This document shows, one piece after another, positions 63,176-64,000 of a stretch of 64,000 bases of DNA. Source of the stretch: Paenibacillus rigui (GTDB lineage: Bacteria > Bacillota > Bacilli > Paenibacillales > NBRC-103111); assembly GCF_002234615.1 (NCBI RefSeq), contig NZ_NMQW01000049.1, forward strand, positions 1 through 64,000. Direction: 5' to 3'. Numbering within the stretch: the first letter of the stretch is position 1; every line of letters starts with the position of its first letter. The position numbers and the translations under genes are program-made. The notes under the pieces are model-generated. The model saw only the letters and a list, made by a program, of their open reading frames with translations, ran no database searches and was not told the origin of the DNA.

Positions 63176-64000
63176 CTAGCGGAAGGCCTCCTGCAGCAGC
63201 GTCTGGGCCGGCCGCCCCGCGATGAGCCGCCGCCCGTCGCTGCAGCCCTCCTCCCGACCAGCCAGCTCCGCTGCGAGCCGTTCGCGCCAGCTTGCCAGAC
63301 TGGCCTGATACCGCCCGTCTTCGGCCACATTGCGAAGCTCCTGCGGGTCGCTGCGCAAATCAAACAGCTGCTCTCTCCCGGTTTGAGAGAACCAAATATA
63401 TTTTTGCAAGCCGTCGGTCATGTAGTGATTCGACATGTCCTTGCACTCGTGCTCTCCATGTATCGCCTCGCGCCACGCAGCCTCCTCCCCCTTGGCCAAT
63501 GGAAGCAGGCTCGCCCCATCGACCGTGTCGGGGATCGGGGCACCGGCGGCATCGAGCAGCGTCGGCATAATATCGCGGATTTCGATGACGCGGTCGTTTG
63601 TCGTGTTTTTGCATAAATGCAGCATGCCGCCCGGGTCCGCCAGAATGAATGGAACCTTTGCGCTCCCTTCATAAGGCAGCGTTTTGCGGAACAAGTTATG
63701 ATCCCCCAGCAGCTCGCCGTGATCGGAGGTGAACAGAATGACCGTATTGCGCAGAACGTCGTACTCGTGCATTGCCTGCAAAAACCGCCCAATCTGGTGA
63801 TCGATGTGTGTGATCAAAGCGTAATACGCGGCCTGCGCTCTGCGCAGCCGGTGCTTCGGCACGATGCCTTTGTTCGTGACCGGGTTCAGCCCGTGCTTCT
63901 CCGTGTCCTCCGTCTGCGCCCACTCCCCCATGACAGGCTCCGGTATATCTGCATCAAGATACATATCCAGAAAAGCCTGCGGCGGATCAAACGGCGGGTG
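63176..64000 (-). CDS. Sulfatase (arylsulfatase family), partial at the right edge
   Basis: The frame is open from the right edge to a stop at 63176, giving about 274 C-terminal residues. Visible are HPPFDPPQAFLDMY, the AYYALITHIDHQIGRF segment and TSDHGELLGDHNLFRKTLPYEGS, which carries metal- and sulfate-binding residues of sulfatases. The N-terminal CxPxR site for formylglycine lies outside the window. 63016-63175 shows only a small GAGGCT/AGCCTC hairpin. Confidence 0.88.
   Translation of the reverse strand, partial: HPPFDPPQAFLDMYLDADIPEPVMGEWAQTEDTEKHGLNPVTNKGIVPKHRLRRAQAAYYALITHIDHQIGRFLQAMHEYDVLRNTVILFTSDHGELLGDHNLFRKTLPYEGSAKVPFILADPGGMLHLCKNTTNDRVIEIRDIMPTLLDAAGAPIPDTVDGASLLPLAKGEEAAWREAIHGEHECKDMSNHYMTDGLQKYIWFSQTGREQLFDLRSDPQELRNVAEDGRYQASLASWRERLAAELAGREEGCSDGRRLIAGRPAQTLLQEAFR

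Overview
The window looks like a chromosomal segment of a spore-forming, low-GC-phylum but moderately GC-rich Bacillota bacterium, most likely Paenibacillus or a close relative. The indications are SLH-domain surface proteins, a GerA/GerB/GerC spore-germination operon, AGGAGG-type ribosome binding sites, CcpA-type cre sites and many strong intrinsic terminators. This assignment is inferred from gene content; no 16S gene is present.

Layout. 1-2.4 kb holds the 5' part of a secreted SLH/adhesin-like gene that runs off the left edge. 2.6-11.5 kb is a coherent MurNAc/muropeptide catabolism locus: murQ and a BadF-type amino-sugar kinase on the minus strand, facing namZ, a serine hydrolase, an ABC sugar importer and an RpiR regulator on the plus strand. 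11.7-13.4 kb has a solute-binding-like protein without a signal peptide, followed by mobile-element debris. 13.6-16.4 kb is a decayed arsenic operon (arsR, a truncated aquaporin, an arsC remnant, arsI) divergent from an MFS exporter. 16.5-20.4 kb carries a MITE-like repeat, a glutathione peroxidase, a broken stalk-domain gene and a GntR-dgoD operon.

20.9-31.0 kb contains an IS150-like element next to the most striking unit of the window. A c-di-GMP-I riboswitch precedes an SLH/beta-propeller gene, which is followed by a 2029-aa secreted Rhs/YD-repeat protein with a toxin-like tip and by its probable immunity gene. 31.1-38.5 kb has a small membrane protein, a two-component system, the gerABC-type operon and an NlpC/P60 hydrolase.

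38.8-49.2 kb is dominated by C4-dicarboxylate sensing and use: DctB-like binding protein, DctS/DctR, NAD-malic enzyme and a DctP/DctA-type symporter. It is interrupted by an orphan trpB and a MarR/alpha-beta-hydrolase cassette with a broken recombinase. 49.4-54 kb has uppP, a gene-free stretch with 21-bp tandem repeats, a staygreen-family gene, an IS66 deletion derivative, a DUF2798 gene and a broken VOC gene. 54-59.3 kb is a second, degraded Rhs locus with a frameshifted HEXXH toxin tip and several candidate immunity genes. 59.5-64 kb carries an AI-2E family transporter, IS200/IS605-like and IS1182-like remnants, a TetR-flavin monooxygenase pair and a partial sulfatase.

All identifications come from reading motifs and gene context by eye. 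No database search was run.
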